A program made the translations under genes and the position numbers. A DNA stretch of 64,000 bases from Moorena sp. SIOASIH (GTDB taxonomy: Bacteria; Cyanobacteriota; Cyanobacteriia; Cyanobacteriales; Coleofasciculaceae), in contig NZ_JAAHIH010000003.1 of assembly GCF_010671925.1 (NCBI RefSeq), positions 372,001-436,000 of the forward strand, in the 5' to 3' direction. The notes below the pieces were generated by a model. That model saw nothing but the letters and a program-made list of their open reading frames with translations. It did no database searches and had not been told where the DNA came from. This document shows, one piece after another, positions 36,105 to 45,886 of the stretch. Every line of letters begins with the position of its first letter. The stretch's first letter is position 1.

Positions 36105-37061
36105 ATGTTTGTGAAGACGGTGTGTCCCAAAGTCATTATCCACGGTGGTGCTGGTAGTTCTATCAAAGGTAAAGGAGGGGCTGATGCGATTCGCAAGTCC
36201 CTCCACTCAATTATTGAGGAGATTTATGCCTTGTTAGTGAACGGTAGTAGTGCGACTGATGCTGTTGTCCGAGGCTGCCAACTCTTAGAAGATGACCCGC
36301 GCTTTAATGCTGGAACCGGTTCGGTGTTGCAATCAGATGGGCAAATCCGGATGAGTGCGTCCCTGATGGAAGGTCAATCTCAGCGCTTCAGCGGTGTGAT
36401 TAATGTGTCGCGAGTGCAGCATCCGATTCAGCTGGCAGAAGCGTTGCAAGGCTCCGATGACCGCGTGCTGTCGGACTATGGAGCGGCAGAATTGTTACGA
36501 GACCTTCAACTCCCGGTTTACAATCCTATGACGAAGCTGCGGTTACAAGAGTGGCTCCAAGAAAGGCAGGCCAATTTTAGCCATAAGATGGCGGGAGTTA
36601 TTGCTGAGGACGAATTGGTGACGAGCTCTGAAGCTCGACGGGGAACCATTGGTGTGGTTGTACTAGATGGCCGGGGTCATCTGGCAGCAGGGACCTCTAC
36701 TGGTGGTAAGGGTTTTGAACGGATTGGTCGCGTCAGCGACTCGGCGATGCCAGCAGGAAATTACGCTACGGCTAATGCAGCAGTGAGCTGCACCGGTATC
36801 GGGGAAGACATTATGGAAGAGTGTCTTGCAGCACGGATTGTGGTGCGAGTCACTGATGGTTTATCCCTGGTGAATGCCATGGAGCGTTCATTTAAGGAAG
36901 CTCGGAAGAATCAGCGAGATTTTGCCGCTATCGCTCTAGATGCTAATGGCGCGATCGCATGGGGCAAAACTAGCGAAGTTCTGCTAGCGGCTTATCATAC
37001 TGGCGAAAAGATTGTGGATACGTTGAATATGACTAAGGATGTGGAATTTTTGTCGATTTAA
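36105..37061 (+). CDS. Isoaspartyl peptidase / L-asparaginase (plant type, Ntn hydrolase)
   Basis: About 318 residues from the ATG (a TTG two codons earlier is also in frame). The precursor cleaves itself before the catalytic Thr in RRGTIGVVVLD (Thr181 from this start), giving alpha and beta subunits. Further marks are VIIHGGAGS at the N-terminus, DDPRFNAGTGSVLQSDG, and GRVSDSAMPAGNYA and CTGIGEDIMEE in the beta subunit. The enzyme removes isoaspartyl dipeptides from damaged proteins and hydrolyses asparagine. Cyanophycin breakdown yields beta-Asp-Arg, a known substrate of such enzymes in cyanobacteria, but no cyanophycinase is adjacent. Confidence 0.92.
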   Translation: MFVKTVCPKVIIHGGAGSSIKGKGGADAIRKSLHSIIEEIYALLVNGSSATDAVVRGCQLLEDDPRFNAGTGSVLQSDGQIRMSASLMEGQSQRFSGVINVSRVQHPIQLAEALQGSDDRVLSDYGAAELLRDLQLPVYNPMTKLRLQEWLQERQANFSHKMAGVIAEDELVTSSEARRGTIGVVVLDGRGHLAAGTSTGGKGFERIGRVSDSAMPAGNYATANAAVSCTGIGEDIMEECLAARIVVRVTDGLSLVNAMERSFKEARKNQRDFAAIALDANGAIAWGKTSEVLLAAYHTGEKIVDTLNMTKDVEFLSI

Positions 37062-37380
37062 GTCGATTTAAGTCGATTTAAAGGTATATGAACAATTACG
37101 CATACAGGATGCTGAAATCTTTATAGTCATTATTAATGGCTCTTCGGTACCTGTTAGACTAAGTTGTTCACTTTAGCATCCGGCAAAAGAAGCCCCACAG
37201 CTCAAAACGTTCGCGCAGCGTGGCCTACGGCCAAGGGTGAGTGTGGGATTGATTTTGCATAGGGTCTTTTTGAAAATGTTATAGTGTATATACTGACAAA
37301 CAAAGCCGAACGCGCCCCGCGTGGCCTACGGCCTTAAATGCTGGTTTGTCAGCAAAACAATCTTAAAAAAGTCAAAAAAA

Positions 37381-37600
37381 ACAGAGCGGCAGCGATGCAG
37401 CGCGGTCTTGGGGAGGCAGTGCGGTCAAAGACGAAACCTTAGAGAGGGTCGCCTTATTTCATATAACTTAAAAGTATGACCCATAACCTGTCCCTATAAA
37501 GGCGACCCTCTCTTACGGTAACTTCAAAGGGGGTTCCCCCCATAAGCAACTGCCGTGGTTTCCCCCACTCGCGCTTTGCATCAAGAGAGGGCAGTCCGTT
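37381..37600. repeat. Mini-repeat block interrupted by a small MITE
   Basis: Copies of the GATGCAGCGCGGTCTTGG / CCCATGAGCAACTGC family surround the 73-bp element at 37441-37513, which appears to have inserted into one copy. Upstream (37200-37345) are GGCCTACGGCC-containing palindromic mini-repeats. No gene lies between 37062 and 37895. Confidence 0.8.
37441..37513. mobile_element. 73-bp MITE-like element with 15-bp perfect inverted ends
   Basis: Ends are AGAGAGGGTCGCCTT and its exact reverse complement AAGGCGACCCTCTCT, enclosing 43 bp of AT-rich DNA with no coding capacity. Target duplication is not clear. Confidence 0.8.
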
Positions 37601-37646
37601 CTTAAAGCCCAACGCCTCCTAAGCAATAGCTGGATTGGTTGGGAAG

Positions 37647-37676
37647 CCTACACTGATTCTATAGAATCAGTGTAGG
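37647..37676. repeat. Perfect 30-bp palindrome
   Basis: Half-site CCTACACTGATTCTA followed directly by its reverse complement, with no spacer. It could be a protein-binding site, a terminator-like hairpin or a mobile-element remnant. Confidence 0.9.
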
Positions 37677-37895
37677 AGCTGTCACTCACCTCAAACTACT
37701 ATTGTGTATAGCTTTGAGATTTTGATAATTGATTTTTTATACTAAATAGTATCTCAATGGCTAAAAGCGTTGCCTAGCAATACTTTTAGCCATTTTTTCT
37801 GAGAGCGACTGCAGTCCCTGCTCCCATTAACCCAAGACGAAAGTATCTAACCCAATTGAAAACTGCTGTATCGTAAGTAATCAAGCAGACATGAT

Positions 37896-39590
37896 ATGAA
37901 GAGTGCTGAAATGCTCAAAAAATTAGACAAAGTTTTGCTATTTGCTCTTTTCTTGGGTCTAGTTTTCTGTATCTACGGGATTAATTGGGGATGGGTGGAA
38001 GAATGGAATCCTGACCAAATGGGCTTTAAAGAACTTTTTCAAGCTGGAAAATTACCTTTCAATCCAGAGTCATTTCAGAAGCCACCTTTTCATACCTATT
38101 TTGTTTACTTTTTATCTGTTTTACCCTTTGAATTAATCGGCAATACTCTACATCTATCCGCCGATTATATTAATCCAGCTAAACTCCTATGGTCAAGAAT
38201 GCTAACAGTTTTTCTGTTTTTAGGTTCAATTATTTTAGTCTATCAGATCTGCAAGAGGTTTTTTGGGGTTTTCCCAGCTCGCCTAGTGACAATTATTTTT
38301 GCTACCAGCGCAGGCTTCATCAGCTTTAGTCATTTTTTGACAACAGAGATTCCCGTAATGTTTTGGATGTTATTATCCTTCTATTTCGCTCAAAATATTT
38401 TGTTATATGGCAAGTTATCGGATTATGTTCTAGCTGGTTTTTGCACAGGAATTGCCACAGCTACTAAATATAATGGTTTGGCAATAGGAATGGGAATTGT
38501 TGTTGCTCATGTTCTTTCCTTGACTTCGAGATCATGGAGGCAATGGAAAAAATCACTGTTCGACAAAAAACTTATTATTGGTCTTTCGATGGTCGTTATT
38601 GGTTTTTTGGTATGCAATCCCTTTGCCTTACTTGACTATTCTACTTTTTGGGAGCATTTTTGGTACAACTATATTGTCACCCCTGTCTATGGGGGAATTG
38701 CAGAAGGGAATAGTTTTGGGGAATTTGTTGTCGCCATCCAAGAAATTATCGGTTTCCCATCATGGTTAGTGTTTTTGATTGGCTTCTTATTTTGTTTTTA
38801 TAGTCTTGCTGTAGACAAGGAAAAACCCCTCGAACAGAAAGGGATAGTGTTACTTTTTAGTTTATTTTTATTATATTATTTTAAGTTTGGCTCTTTTCCG
38901 AGAATGGAAACTCGATTCGTCATGCCAATAGTTCCTTTTGGTTTAATTATTTCTGGTGTATTCTGGAATAAAATCAAGGGAAATCGGCGGTTAATGATTG
39001 GACTTTTACTAGTTATTTTAAGTTACAATTTGATTTGCAGTTTTTATGTGGGTAAGCGTTTTACAGAAGACCCTAGAATGGTAGCTCAAGAGTGGGTAAA
39101 AACAAATATTGAAAAGGGAAGTTCAATAGAATCGAGTGCCTATTCTCCACAATTTAATAAGATACCAGAGGTTATTTTAACAGAACAAAGAATGCCAGAT
39201 ATTAGCGGGCGGAAAAAAAAGTTTAGCCGTCTATTTAAAGATAATCCCTGGATAATGGCACGCCTGCAGTGGTCAACACATATACGCTGGGAAAAGGAAG
39301 ATAAAGAAGAAGATACACAATGGTATACCCTGGAGAGATTGATAGACCGAAAACCAGACTATATTGCGGTTAATTCCCGCTACTACAACAGATTTATTGT
39401 CCGTCTTAAAAATGACTATCCTTCCCTATACAAATTTTTTAGCGATCTTTTAGAGGAAAACTATCCTTATCACATTGTATTTGACCGAGAATCTCCAAAG
39501 GTTCCAGGATGGATTTATCCTAAAACTATTGATTTTATTCAGAATAGAATGGTGATTTTTGCCAAAAATGATTTGACCTATAACGAATAA
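37896..39590 (+). CDS. Membrane glycosyltransferase, GT39/ArnT-like
   Basis: 564 residues with about ten hydrophobic helices in the first 385 residues and a soluble C-terminal domain. The acidic motif in the first loop (GWVEEWNPDQM) fits the catalytic acid of polyprenyl-phosphate-sugar transferases of the PMT/ArnT fold, as do HFLTTEIPVMFWMLL and GIATATKYNGLAIG. Such enzymes move a sugar from a lipid carrier to a protein or lipid outside the cytoplasmic membrane. The acceptor is unknown. It ends next to the broken NACHT-HEAT gene on the opposite strand. Confidence 0.78.
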   Translation: MKSAEMLKKLDKVLLFALFLGLVFCIYGINWGWVEEWNPDQMGFKELFQAGKLPFNPESFQKPPFHTYFVYFLSVLPFELIGNTLHLSADYINPAKLLWSRMLTVFLFLGSIILVYQICKRFFGVFPARLVTIIFATSAGFISFSHFLTTEIPVMFWMLLSFYFAQNILLYGKLSDYVLAGFCTGIATATKYNGLAIGMGIVVAHVLSLTSRSWRQWKKSLFDKKLIIGLSMVVIGFLVCNPFALLDYSTFWEHFWYNYIVTPVYGGIAEGNSFGEFVVAIQEIIGFPSWLVFLIGFLFCFYSLAVDKEKPLEQKGIVLLFSLFLLYYFKFGSFPRMETRFVMPIVPFGLIISGVFWNKIKGNRRLMIGLLLVILSYNLICSFYVGKRFTEDPRMVAQEWVKTNIEKGSSIESSAYSPQFNKIPEVILTEQRMPDISGRKKKFSRLFKDNPWIMARLQWSTHIRWEKEDKEEDTQWYTLERLIDRKPDYIAVNSRYYNRFIVRLKNDYPSLYKFFSDLLEENYPYHIVFDRESPKVPGWIYPKTIDFIQNRMVIFAKNDLTYNE

Positions 39591-39591
39591 C

Positions 39592-39932
39592 CTACTGTGC
39601 GATCTCCAAATTCCATAGAGCATCAATCCCACTACCCACATAGTCTGAGGATTGGTGCAGCTCAATCCATTGTGCAAGAGCACTGGACACATAACTAGAT
39701 GGTTTACCTAACTCAGCCAAGGTCTCAGCTGCTGAGGCCCGTACACCAGACTCCTCATCTTTTAGGCACCCCAGCAAAGCAGTGATCACAACTTGAGAAG
39801 AATTACCCAACTGGCTTAAGGCTTTAATAGTGGCACAACGTACATCAGAATCTTGATCCTCTAGCTGTGGTAGTAGGGCACTGACAACTGTTTCAGAAAG
39901 GTTCCCTAATTGACCATTACCAAAAATTATGT
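39592..39932 (-). pseudogene. Severed C-terminal HEAT repeats of the NACHT-HEAT protein
   Basis: Open minus-strand frame that continues the HEAT repeats of the protein coded beyond the TnpB element: GNLSETVVSALLPQLEDQDS, VRCATIKALSQLGNSSQVV, VITALLGCLKDEESGVRASA, ending ALWNLEIAQ. The pattern and spacing match the last repeats of the 5' part, so this is the displaced 3' end. It has no own start and is probably not expressed as a useful protein. Confidence 0.85.
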
Positions 39933-41268
39933 ATGGGTTTAAAGCCCCGTCCTTCTAGGACGGCTTTTCTGAGATATGTCCTGATAGTTTTCGCTAAATG
40001 TGGTACTCTAAAAGAGTAACGGAAAGGGTCGATATCCGATGATCATATTAGAGTTTAAAGCTAAAGGCAAAAAGTCCCAGTATCAAGCCATTGATGAAGC
40101 TATCCGGACAGTTAGATTTATCCGAAACTCTTGCATTCGTCTATGGATGGATAATAAAGGGACGGGAAAATACGACCTTAGCAAATATTGCAAAATATTA
40201 GCTAAACAGTTCCCATTTGCTAATGAATTAAACTCTACCGCTCGACAAGCTGCTGCTGAAAGAGCATGGTCATCGATTGGCCGTTTCTATGACAACTGCA
40301 AGAAGAAGGTACCTGGTAAAAAGGGTTTTCCTAAATTCCAAAAACGTGGCAGGTCAGTCGAATACAAACAATCAGGCTGGAAATTATCCCCTGATAAAAA
40401 GTCAATCACCTTCACTGACAAGAAAGGAATTGGGAAACTCAAGCTCAAAGGTACATGGGACTTGTGGCGCGAGACCGCGAAGCAAATCAAGAGGGTTAGG
40501 ATAGTCCGTCGAGCCGATGGATACTATGTCCAGTTCTGTGTTTCAGTTGACATAGCGGAAGAACTGGAGCCAACTGGGAGCGCTATTGGATTAGACGTCG
40601 GACTAAAGGACTTCTATACTGATTCCGTTGGGAACGCTGAACCTAACCCCCGGTTTTATCGGACTGGAGAAAAGCGTCTAAAATTTTATCAACGTCGGGT
40701 TTCCCGAAAAAAGAAAGGCTCTGCTAACCGTAAGAAAGCTATTAATAAACTAGGTAGAACACACCTCAAAATAAGTAGGCAGCGTGAGGAACATGCCAAG
40801 AGACTGGCACGTTGCGTAATCCGGTCTAACGATCTGGTCGCTTATGAAGATTTGAGGGTCAAAAATCTGGTCAAAAACCATTGTCTTGCCAAGTCAATTA
40901 ATGATGCAGGTTGGTATCAGTTTCGGAAATGGATGGAACAGTTTGGTATTAAGTTCGGGAAGGTAACTGTTGCAGTTAATCCTGCTTATACTAGCCAAAA
41001 TTGTTCTAGGTGCGGTGAAGTAGTGAAAAAGTCTTTATCGACTAGAACCCATGTATGTAAGTGTGGTTGCAGGCTTGATAGAGATTATAATGCTGCAATC
41101 AACATCCTAAAAAGAGCCTTAAGTACTGTGGGGCACACAGGAACTTGGATCCTAGATCCGAACGCTTTGGGAGATTTGGCCTCTACTCTTCCTGGCTCTG
41201 GCCTGGTTGAGCAAGTCGAGTCTGTGAACAAAGAATCCCCGCGTCTTTAGACCGGGGAGTGTCAACTA
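39933..41268 (+). mobile_element. Complete TnpB-only IS200/IS605-type element inside the NACHT-HEAT gene
   Basis: Left end has the hairpin AAAGCCCCGTCCTTCTAGGA-CGGCTTTT (39940-39967). The right end has ATCCCCGCGTCTTTAGACCG-GGGAGTGTCAAC (41238-41268). Between them is one tnpB gene and no tnpA. Both flanks encode HEAT repeats of the same minus-strand protein, so the insertion point is seen directly. A related deletion derivative lies at 57126-57585. The right-end region next to tnpB is where such elements encode their guide (omega) RNA. Confidence 0.85.
40039..41250 (+). CDS. tnpB: TnpB RNA-guided nuclease
   Basis: 403 residues with all expected parts intact. RuvC residues: Asp186 in IGLDVGLKDFYT, Glu270 in VAYEDLRV and Asp349 in LDRDYNAAINIL. 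The zinc ribbon is present with Cys322/Cys325 (SQNCSRCGE) and a cysteine group Cys340/342/344 (THVCKCGC). N-terminal half is the WED/REC-like region with ASTARQAA-like helix (STARQAAAERAW). TnpB proteins cut DNA next to a short target motif using a guide RNA from the element's right end and help keep the element in place. It needs a TnpA from elsewhere to move. Together with clean ends it looks recently active. Confidence 0.92.
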   Translation: MIILEFKAKGKKSQYQAIDEAIRTVRFIRNSCIRLWMDNKGTGKYDLSKYCKILAKQFPFANELNSTARQAAAERAWSSIGRFYDNCKKKVPGKKGFPKFQKRGRSVEYKQSGWKLSPDKKSITFTDKKGIGKLKLKGTWDLWRETAKQIKRVRIVRRADGYYVQFCVSVDIAEELEPTGSAIGLDVGLKDFYTDSVGNAEPNPRFYRTGEKRLKFYQRRVSRKKKGSANRKKAINKLGRTHLKISRQREEHAKRLARCVIRSNDLVAYEDLRVKNLVKNHCLAKSINDAGWYQFRKWMEQFGIKFGKVTVAVNPAYTSQNCSRCGEVVKKSLSTRTHVCKCGCRLDRDYNAAINILKRALSTVGHTGTWILDPNALGDLASTLPGSGLVEQVESVNKESPRL

Positions 41269-44134
41269 ACTGACCTAAAGCAGTAGCGGCGGCACAACGG
41301 AGATCAGAATCTTGATCTTTGAGGGATGTGACTAAACCACTGACTACGGTTTCACTACGCTGGTCTAATTTACCCAAGACCGAAGCACTCAAGCAGCGAA
41401 CACGAGAATTTTGATCGTTTAGCCTTGTCAATAACGCACTCACAACGGTTTTACCAGGCTGCTTCAATTTGCCCAATGCCCAGATACTGGAGTAACGAAC
41501 ACGAGAATTTTTATCGTTTAACCGCATCAACAAGCTATTCACGACTAGCTCAGAAACCTGACCCAATTCACCTAATGCTAAAGCTGCTTCAGAACGAACC
41601 GTAGCATCGTCATCTTTTAGCCAGCTCAGCAGTGTATTTACTAAGCTTTCTGAAGTATTGTCTAATCTGAAAATAGCGCTTAGTGATAAGTTATGAATAT
41701 TTTTTGGAAGACTATTGTGATGGAGAGTAGTCAGATAATAGTCAGGAGAATCTAATTTATTTAATCTATCACTAGTTAATATCTCACTGGCCTGGTGACG
41801 CACGGTATTATTATTATCTTCTAGCCCTGCCAAAAAGGTTTTGAGGACTGTCGGGTTTTGCCCTAATTGGTTTTGCCCTAATTGGTTTTGCCCTAATTCT
41901 ACTTGGCTTTCCTGGGATTGTGTATCTTTCTGAGAGTTTGCTCTATCTTTGAATAGTTGTAAAAGGTCAAGTTTAATCTCAGTCTGATTCAAGTCGGAAA
42001 GGGTTTGAAAGACTTGCTGATGGAGTTGGTAACCAACTCGCCGTGAATCACTGGCTGCTAGGGTAACTAATGCTGCTAAAATTTCTTGCAGTAGGGAATT
42101 ATCTGCTATCTTCAAGGGTTGAGGATTTTCGCTAATGCAAGTGGCAGCAAATAATAAATCCCGATGTAACCAAGACTCATACTCACTGTCGTGATTTAAA
42201 ATTTCCTGAATTGCTTTCGCGGCTTTTTTTGGTTTAAGCTGAGCAATTAGTAGCAGCAACACGTCTTGCCAGTGGGAGTCATGGAGATAGTCTTGGATAT
42301 GATTCAGGATAATCTCAAAATTTTCTTCATTATCGGCTTGATAGTTAATTTCTTGAGCACACAGATAGTCTTGAAATATTTTATGGATAAAGGCGTAACC
42401 ATCCAACCCTTGTTGTGTTAAAATGCCAGTGCGATGCTCCTTTGGAGCCGCTACGCGAACGCTAATCAAATTAACCAACCGTTTTGCCTCTGCCTTGGCC
42501 TCGTATAACTGAATCTGTTTCAGGTTTTTAATTTCTCTACCAAACCAAGCAATCAGTTCATCTCGATTAATTACTATCCTACCTTCTTTCTCCGTTTTAC
42601 TCTCCTGGGTATGCATCCAATACCCGAGACGTTCCATCAATCGTCTGCAATCATTCAATCCCAGATATTTCAGCTTCTGATTATTACTAATATCTGGACT
42701 AATATCTGGTTTATTATCCCAGGAGGTTAATAACAGGTCTACTGCCTGGTCATAAAGCTGATAGCGCTCCAAAGGCAATCGGAAATGATAGCGGTGAATT
42801 AGGGTAATAATTGTCAACAATAGGGGGTTTCGTGCCAGGCGTCTAATCTGCTGATGCTCATATAGCACTTTGCTCAGGCTTTCTTTAAGTCGTTGTGCTT
42901 CTCCTTTGTCTTGAATCTGACTATAGTACCAGCGCTGAATAAATTCCTCTATTTGACTGTCATCAAAGGACTGAATTTGATAGCGATAAAATTCTTCGTT
43001 CCTGTAAAACTCCCAGAGAAAATTTGAGTTATGGTAACTGGAATTATCGCAGGTTATAATTACCCAATTGTTAGGAAATTGCTGGATAAAATCATTAATT
43101 TTACCTACGACTTGCTCACCTTTGGCTGGTTCTGTGACTTGATCAAGCCCATCGAGCAAAATCAATGTTCGTCCATCCTCCAGCCAATGTTCAAAGAAAC
43201 CTTTAGGCAGGGATTTAACCAATAGGGTTTTTTCAGCAAACTGCCGTGCATAGTCTAGAATACTGATATCTGAATACTCGACCCAATCCCGAATATCAAT
43301 TAAAATCGGCAGCCAGTCAAGATCTGGCGCTAACCCCATTGCTTCTGGTTGCTTCTGGGCTAACATGACAGCAACATAATTCATCAAGGTAGTTTTACCT
43401 GAACCAGACGCACCCAGTAACATGACGTTTCGGGATTTAGCAGAATTAGCCTGCCAGGTTTTTACGGCTGATAAATATTGGGCAAGAGTTTTTTTAACCG
43501 TTTGCGTACGCAATGGTTGCCATTGCTTACCTGGTAATGCTACCTGAGGGTGAAAAGCCCGCGACTCTAGAGGATGTAACACTTCCACCTCAGGCATGAC
43601 AAAAATTTGGTCAAGCTTAAGGGAATGGTTTCCATGCTGGGTCGCTACCAACATCCCAGCAAACTTAACATGATCAATCTTGTTGGAAATTTGCTGGAAA
43701 TAGTTGTCCTTAGTTAGTTGAAATTGTAAATAACTGCTGGTTTTCTCAGTATAAGTCTTGACAAAGGTTTCCATCCAGGGAAGGATAAAACTATCTTGTG
43801 GTTGAGTGGGGGCATAGTTTGAGGCTACCTGCTTAAATTTCTCCACAAGCAAAGAGGTTAATGGTGCTTTGTTCTCCTCTTGGAGGGGTTTGTGTAATTC
43901 CTCCTGTACTTCCCTATCTTGGAAAAAGTCTTCCAGAAAAAACGCGATCGCATCAGGAGCAGAGTAATAGAAAAGGCGCTGCTCTGGTGCCAAAGGTTCT
44001 TCTCGCATTAGGGCAGCTTTGAGTCCTTGCTCTACTGCTTTGTGGATGTCGGCAGGAGTTAGCCTAGTTTTAATTTTTATCCCTAAAATAGGGGCAACAG
44101 ATTTAGCAACAACAGAAGCAATTTCCCAGGTCAT
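41183..44134 (-). CDS. NACHT-type NTPase with HEAT repeats, 3' end cut by TnpB element
   Basis: About 983 residues from the ATG preceded by GGAG; an upstream ATG adds nine residues. N-terminal helical domain (1-230); NACHT core with Walker A LLGASGSGKTTLMNY (about 245) and Walker B RTLILLDGLDQV (about 325), then winged-helix region; HEAT repeats from about 780 (VRSEAALALGELGQ, VRYSSIWALGKLKQ, LRCAAATALGQL). After GQL the frame runs into the TnpB element and ends with about 25 foreign residues; the rest of the HEAT array is at 39592-39932. An insertion VRVAAPKEH in LISVRVAAPKEHRTGIL is encoded by a palindromic mini-repeat, and a 15-bp repeat gives LGQNQ three times. NACHT proteins are signal-transducing and in bacteria often antiphage; ligand unknown. 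Confidence 0.88.
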   Translation of the reverse strand: MTWEIASVVAKSVAPILGIKIKTRLTPADIHKAVEQGLKAALMREEPLAPEQRLFYYSAPDAIAFFLEDFFQDREVQEELHKPLQEENKAPLTSLLVEKFKQVASNYAPTQPQDSFILPWMETFVKTYTEKTSSYLQFQLTKDNYFQQISNKIDHVKFAGMLVATQHGNHSLKLDQIFVMPEVEVLHPLESRAFHPQVALPGKQWQPLRTQTVKKTLAQYLSAVKTWQANSAKSRNVMLLGASGSGKTTLMNYVAVMLAQKQPEAMGLAPDLDWLPILIDIRDWVEYSDISILDYARQFAEKTLLVKSLPKGFFEHWLEDGRTLILLDGLDQVTEPAKGEQVVGKINDFIQQFPNNWVIITCDNSSYHNSNFLWEFYRNEEFYRYQIQSFDDSQIEEFIQRWYYSQIQDKGEAQRLKESLSKVLYEHQQIRRLARNPLLLTIITLIHRYHFRLPLERYQLYDQAVDLLLTSWDNKPDISPDISNNQKLKYLGLNDCRRLMERLGYWMHTQESKTEKEGRIVINRDELIAWFGREIKNLKQIQLYEAKAEAKRLVNLISVRVAAPKEHRTGILTQQGLDGYAFIHKIFQDYLCAQEINYQADNEENFEIILNHIQDYLHDSHWQDVLLLLIAQLKPKKAAKAIQEILNHDSEYESWLHRDLLFAATCISENPQPLKIADNSLLQEILAALVTLAASDSRRVGYQLHQQVFQTLSDLNQTEIKLDLLQLFKDRANSQKDTQSQESQVELGQNQLGQNQLGQNPTVLKTFLAGLEDNNNTVRHQASEILTSDRLNKLDSPDYYLTTLHHNSLPKNIHNLSLSAIFRLDNTSESLVNTLLSWLKDDDATVRSEAALALGELGQVSELVVNSLLMRLNDKNSRVRYSSIWALGKLKQPGKTVVSALLTRLNDQNSRVRCLSASVLGKLDQRSETVVSGLVTSLKDQDSDLRCAAATALGQLVDTPRSKDAGILCSQTRLAQPGQSQEE

Positions 44135-44295
44135 AGGGCAAGCTCCATTTTCCGTCAACAAACAATTATTATCCTAGTCTTTAGTAATAAGCTTGCTGCT
44201 TCTTACTTCTGTTACCCCTATTGCCCCTCTTGAAACACCCAATTTAGGTCATTTGCGAACAACCTGATCAACTCACGGCCATCCCTTATCCTTGC

Positions 44296-45666
44296 TCAGC
44301 TGTTGGCATCTTCAGTGGTCTTTAATCGCCAACCGGGTTTAACGACCTGATTTCTACTACGAGCAATCACCAAGCTATCGTTTGGCACATCCTTGGTAAC
44401 CACAGAACCAGCTGCCACAGTGACATCCTCTCCTAAAGTTAGTGGTGCCACCAGAACACTATTGGAACCAGTCTTAGTGCGATCGCCTATCTGGGTTTTA
44501 TGCTTTTTAACACCATCGTAATTGGCAGTAATCGTACCTGCGCCAATATTCACTCGGGACCCTAGGGTAGCATCTCCTAAATAAGATAGATGAGAGGCAT
44601 TAGTGCGATCGCCTATCTGAGTATTTTTCAGTTCCACAAAATTTCCAATACGGCAGGATTCTCCTACTTGGGCATTACCCCGAAGATGGGAATACGGACC
44701 AATACGGGTGCCATCTTGAACCACAGAATCACTTACCACTGAATATAGCACGGTCACCTTGTCACCCAACTGGCTATTTTCAATCAGACTCCCTGGGCCA
44801 ATCCTGCTACCAGCACCAATCACGGTCTTACCCCGCAAATGAGTTTGGGGCTCGATGGTGACATCAGGTTGCAATTGGACAGAGTCATCAATCGTGATAC
44901 TGTTTGGGTTAATTAATGTCACCCCTGCCTTCATCCAGCTATCCTTAACCCGCTCTTGCAAAATCTGCTCAGCCATGGCCAGCTGTTTACGGTCATTAAT
45001 CCCGAGAATTTCGTGGTAATCTTCCACATCCACTGCCATGACTGGATTAACCATGGTAACCGTATCCGTTAGGTAATACTCATTTTGGTCATTATCCGCA
45101 GAGAGTTTTGGTAGTACCAAAGCCAATTGAGACCAGTTGAAGCAGTAGACACCAGCATTGATGCGGTGATTTTGCTTTTGAGCATCAGTGCAATCCCGGT
45201 GTTCCACAATCTGTTGCAGCTGATTGTTACTATCACAGAAAACCCGTCCATAGCCTGTGGGATTTGGCACATGGGCAGTTAGGATCGTAGCGCCATTGTT
45301 ATGGGCTTGATGGCTTTCTAAAAGTTGTTTAATCGTGTCGGGACGCAACAAGGGAACATCACCATTTAAGACCAGTAAGTCTCCGGTATCGTCTGCCAAG
45401 TAGGGCAACAGTTGCTGGACGGCATGACCAGTACCCAATTGCTCTTTCTGTTCAACGAATTCTACATTGGTGTAGGCGCTCAGACTTTCTTTTACCCGTT
45501 CACTCTGATAGCCACAAATCACTATCACTCTGGAGGGGTTAATAGAAACACAACTGTTGAGCACTCGCTCCACTAGAGTTTGTGAACCCAAACGGTGACA
45601 GACTTTGGGCAGGTCAGATTTCATGCGAGTTCCGCGTCCTGCCGCTAGAATTGCTACTGCAACCAT
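44296..45666 (-). CDS. glmU: Bifunctional GlmU (GlcN-1-P acetyltransferase / GlcNAc-1-P uridylyltransferase)
   Basis: 456 residues, standard length. It makes UDP-GlcNAc for peptidoglycan and lipopolysaccharide in the cytoplasm. The N-terminal pyrophosphorylase has [27 protein letters not shown] and [10 protein letters not shown]. The C-terminal left-handed beta-helix with hexapeptide repeats carries the acetyltransferase site: [38 protein letters not shown] and [19 protein letters not shown]. All key segments are intact. It is a core gene and the nearest fixed chromosomal point among the accessory loci. Confidence 0.97.
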   Translation of the reverse strand: MVAVAILAAGRGTRMKSDLPKVCHRLGSQTLVERVLNSCVSINPSRVIVICGYQSERVKESLSAYTNVEFVEQKEQLGTGHAVQQLLPYLADDTGDLLVLNGDVPLLRPDTIKQLLESHQAHNNGATILTAHVPNPTGYGRVFCDSNNQLQQIVEHRDCTDAQKQNHRINAGVYCFNWSQLALVLPKLSADNDQNEYYLTDTVTMVNPVMAVDVEDYHEILGINDRKQLAMAEQILQERVKDSWMKAGVTLINPNSITIDDSVQLQPDVTIEPQTHLRGKTVIGAGSRIGPGSLIENSQLGDKVTVLYSVVSDSVVQDGTRIGPYSHLRGNAQVGESCRIGNFVELKNTQIGDRTNASHLSYLGDATLGSRVNIGAGTITANYDGVKKHKTQIGDRTKTGSNSVLVAPLTLGEDVTVAAGSVVTKDVPNDSLVIARSRNQVVKPGWRLKTTEDANS

Positions 45667-45886
45667 AGATTAGCTTTTTGCTTCCATCTTTGCATCCCTA
45701 TCATACTAAGACTTGAGCTGAGTTCAATGTCATAATTTGGCAGTTTTGTTAAAGATGCAGGAGAGAGAATTAATAATTTAGGAGAATAATGATGAATTTA
45801 TTGGGATAATAAATAGGATTATTCCGGATTTAACTGTTATTAATTACTAATTAAGTCAAAAATTACGTTATTATGACTATAGGAGG

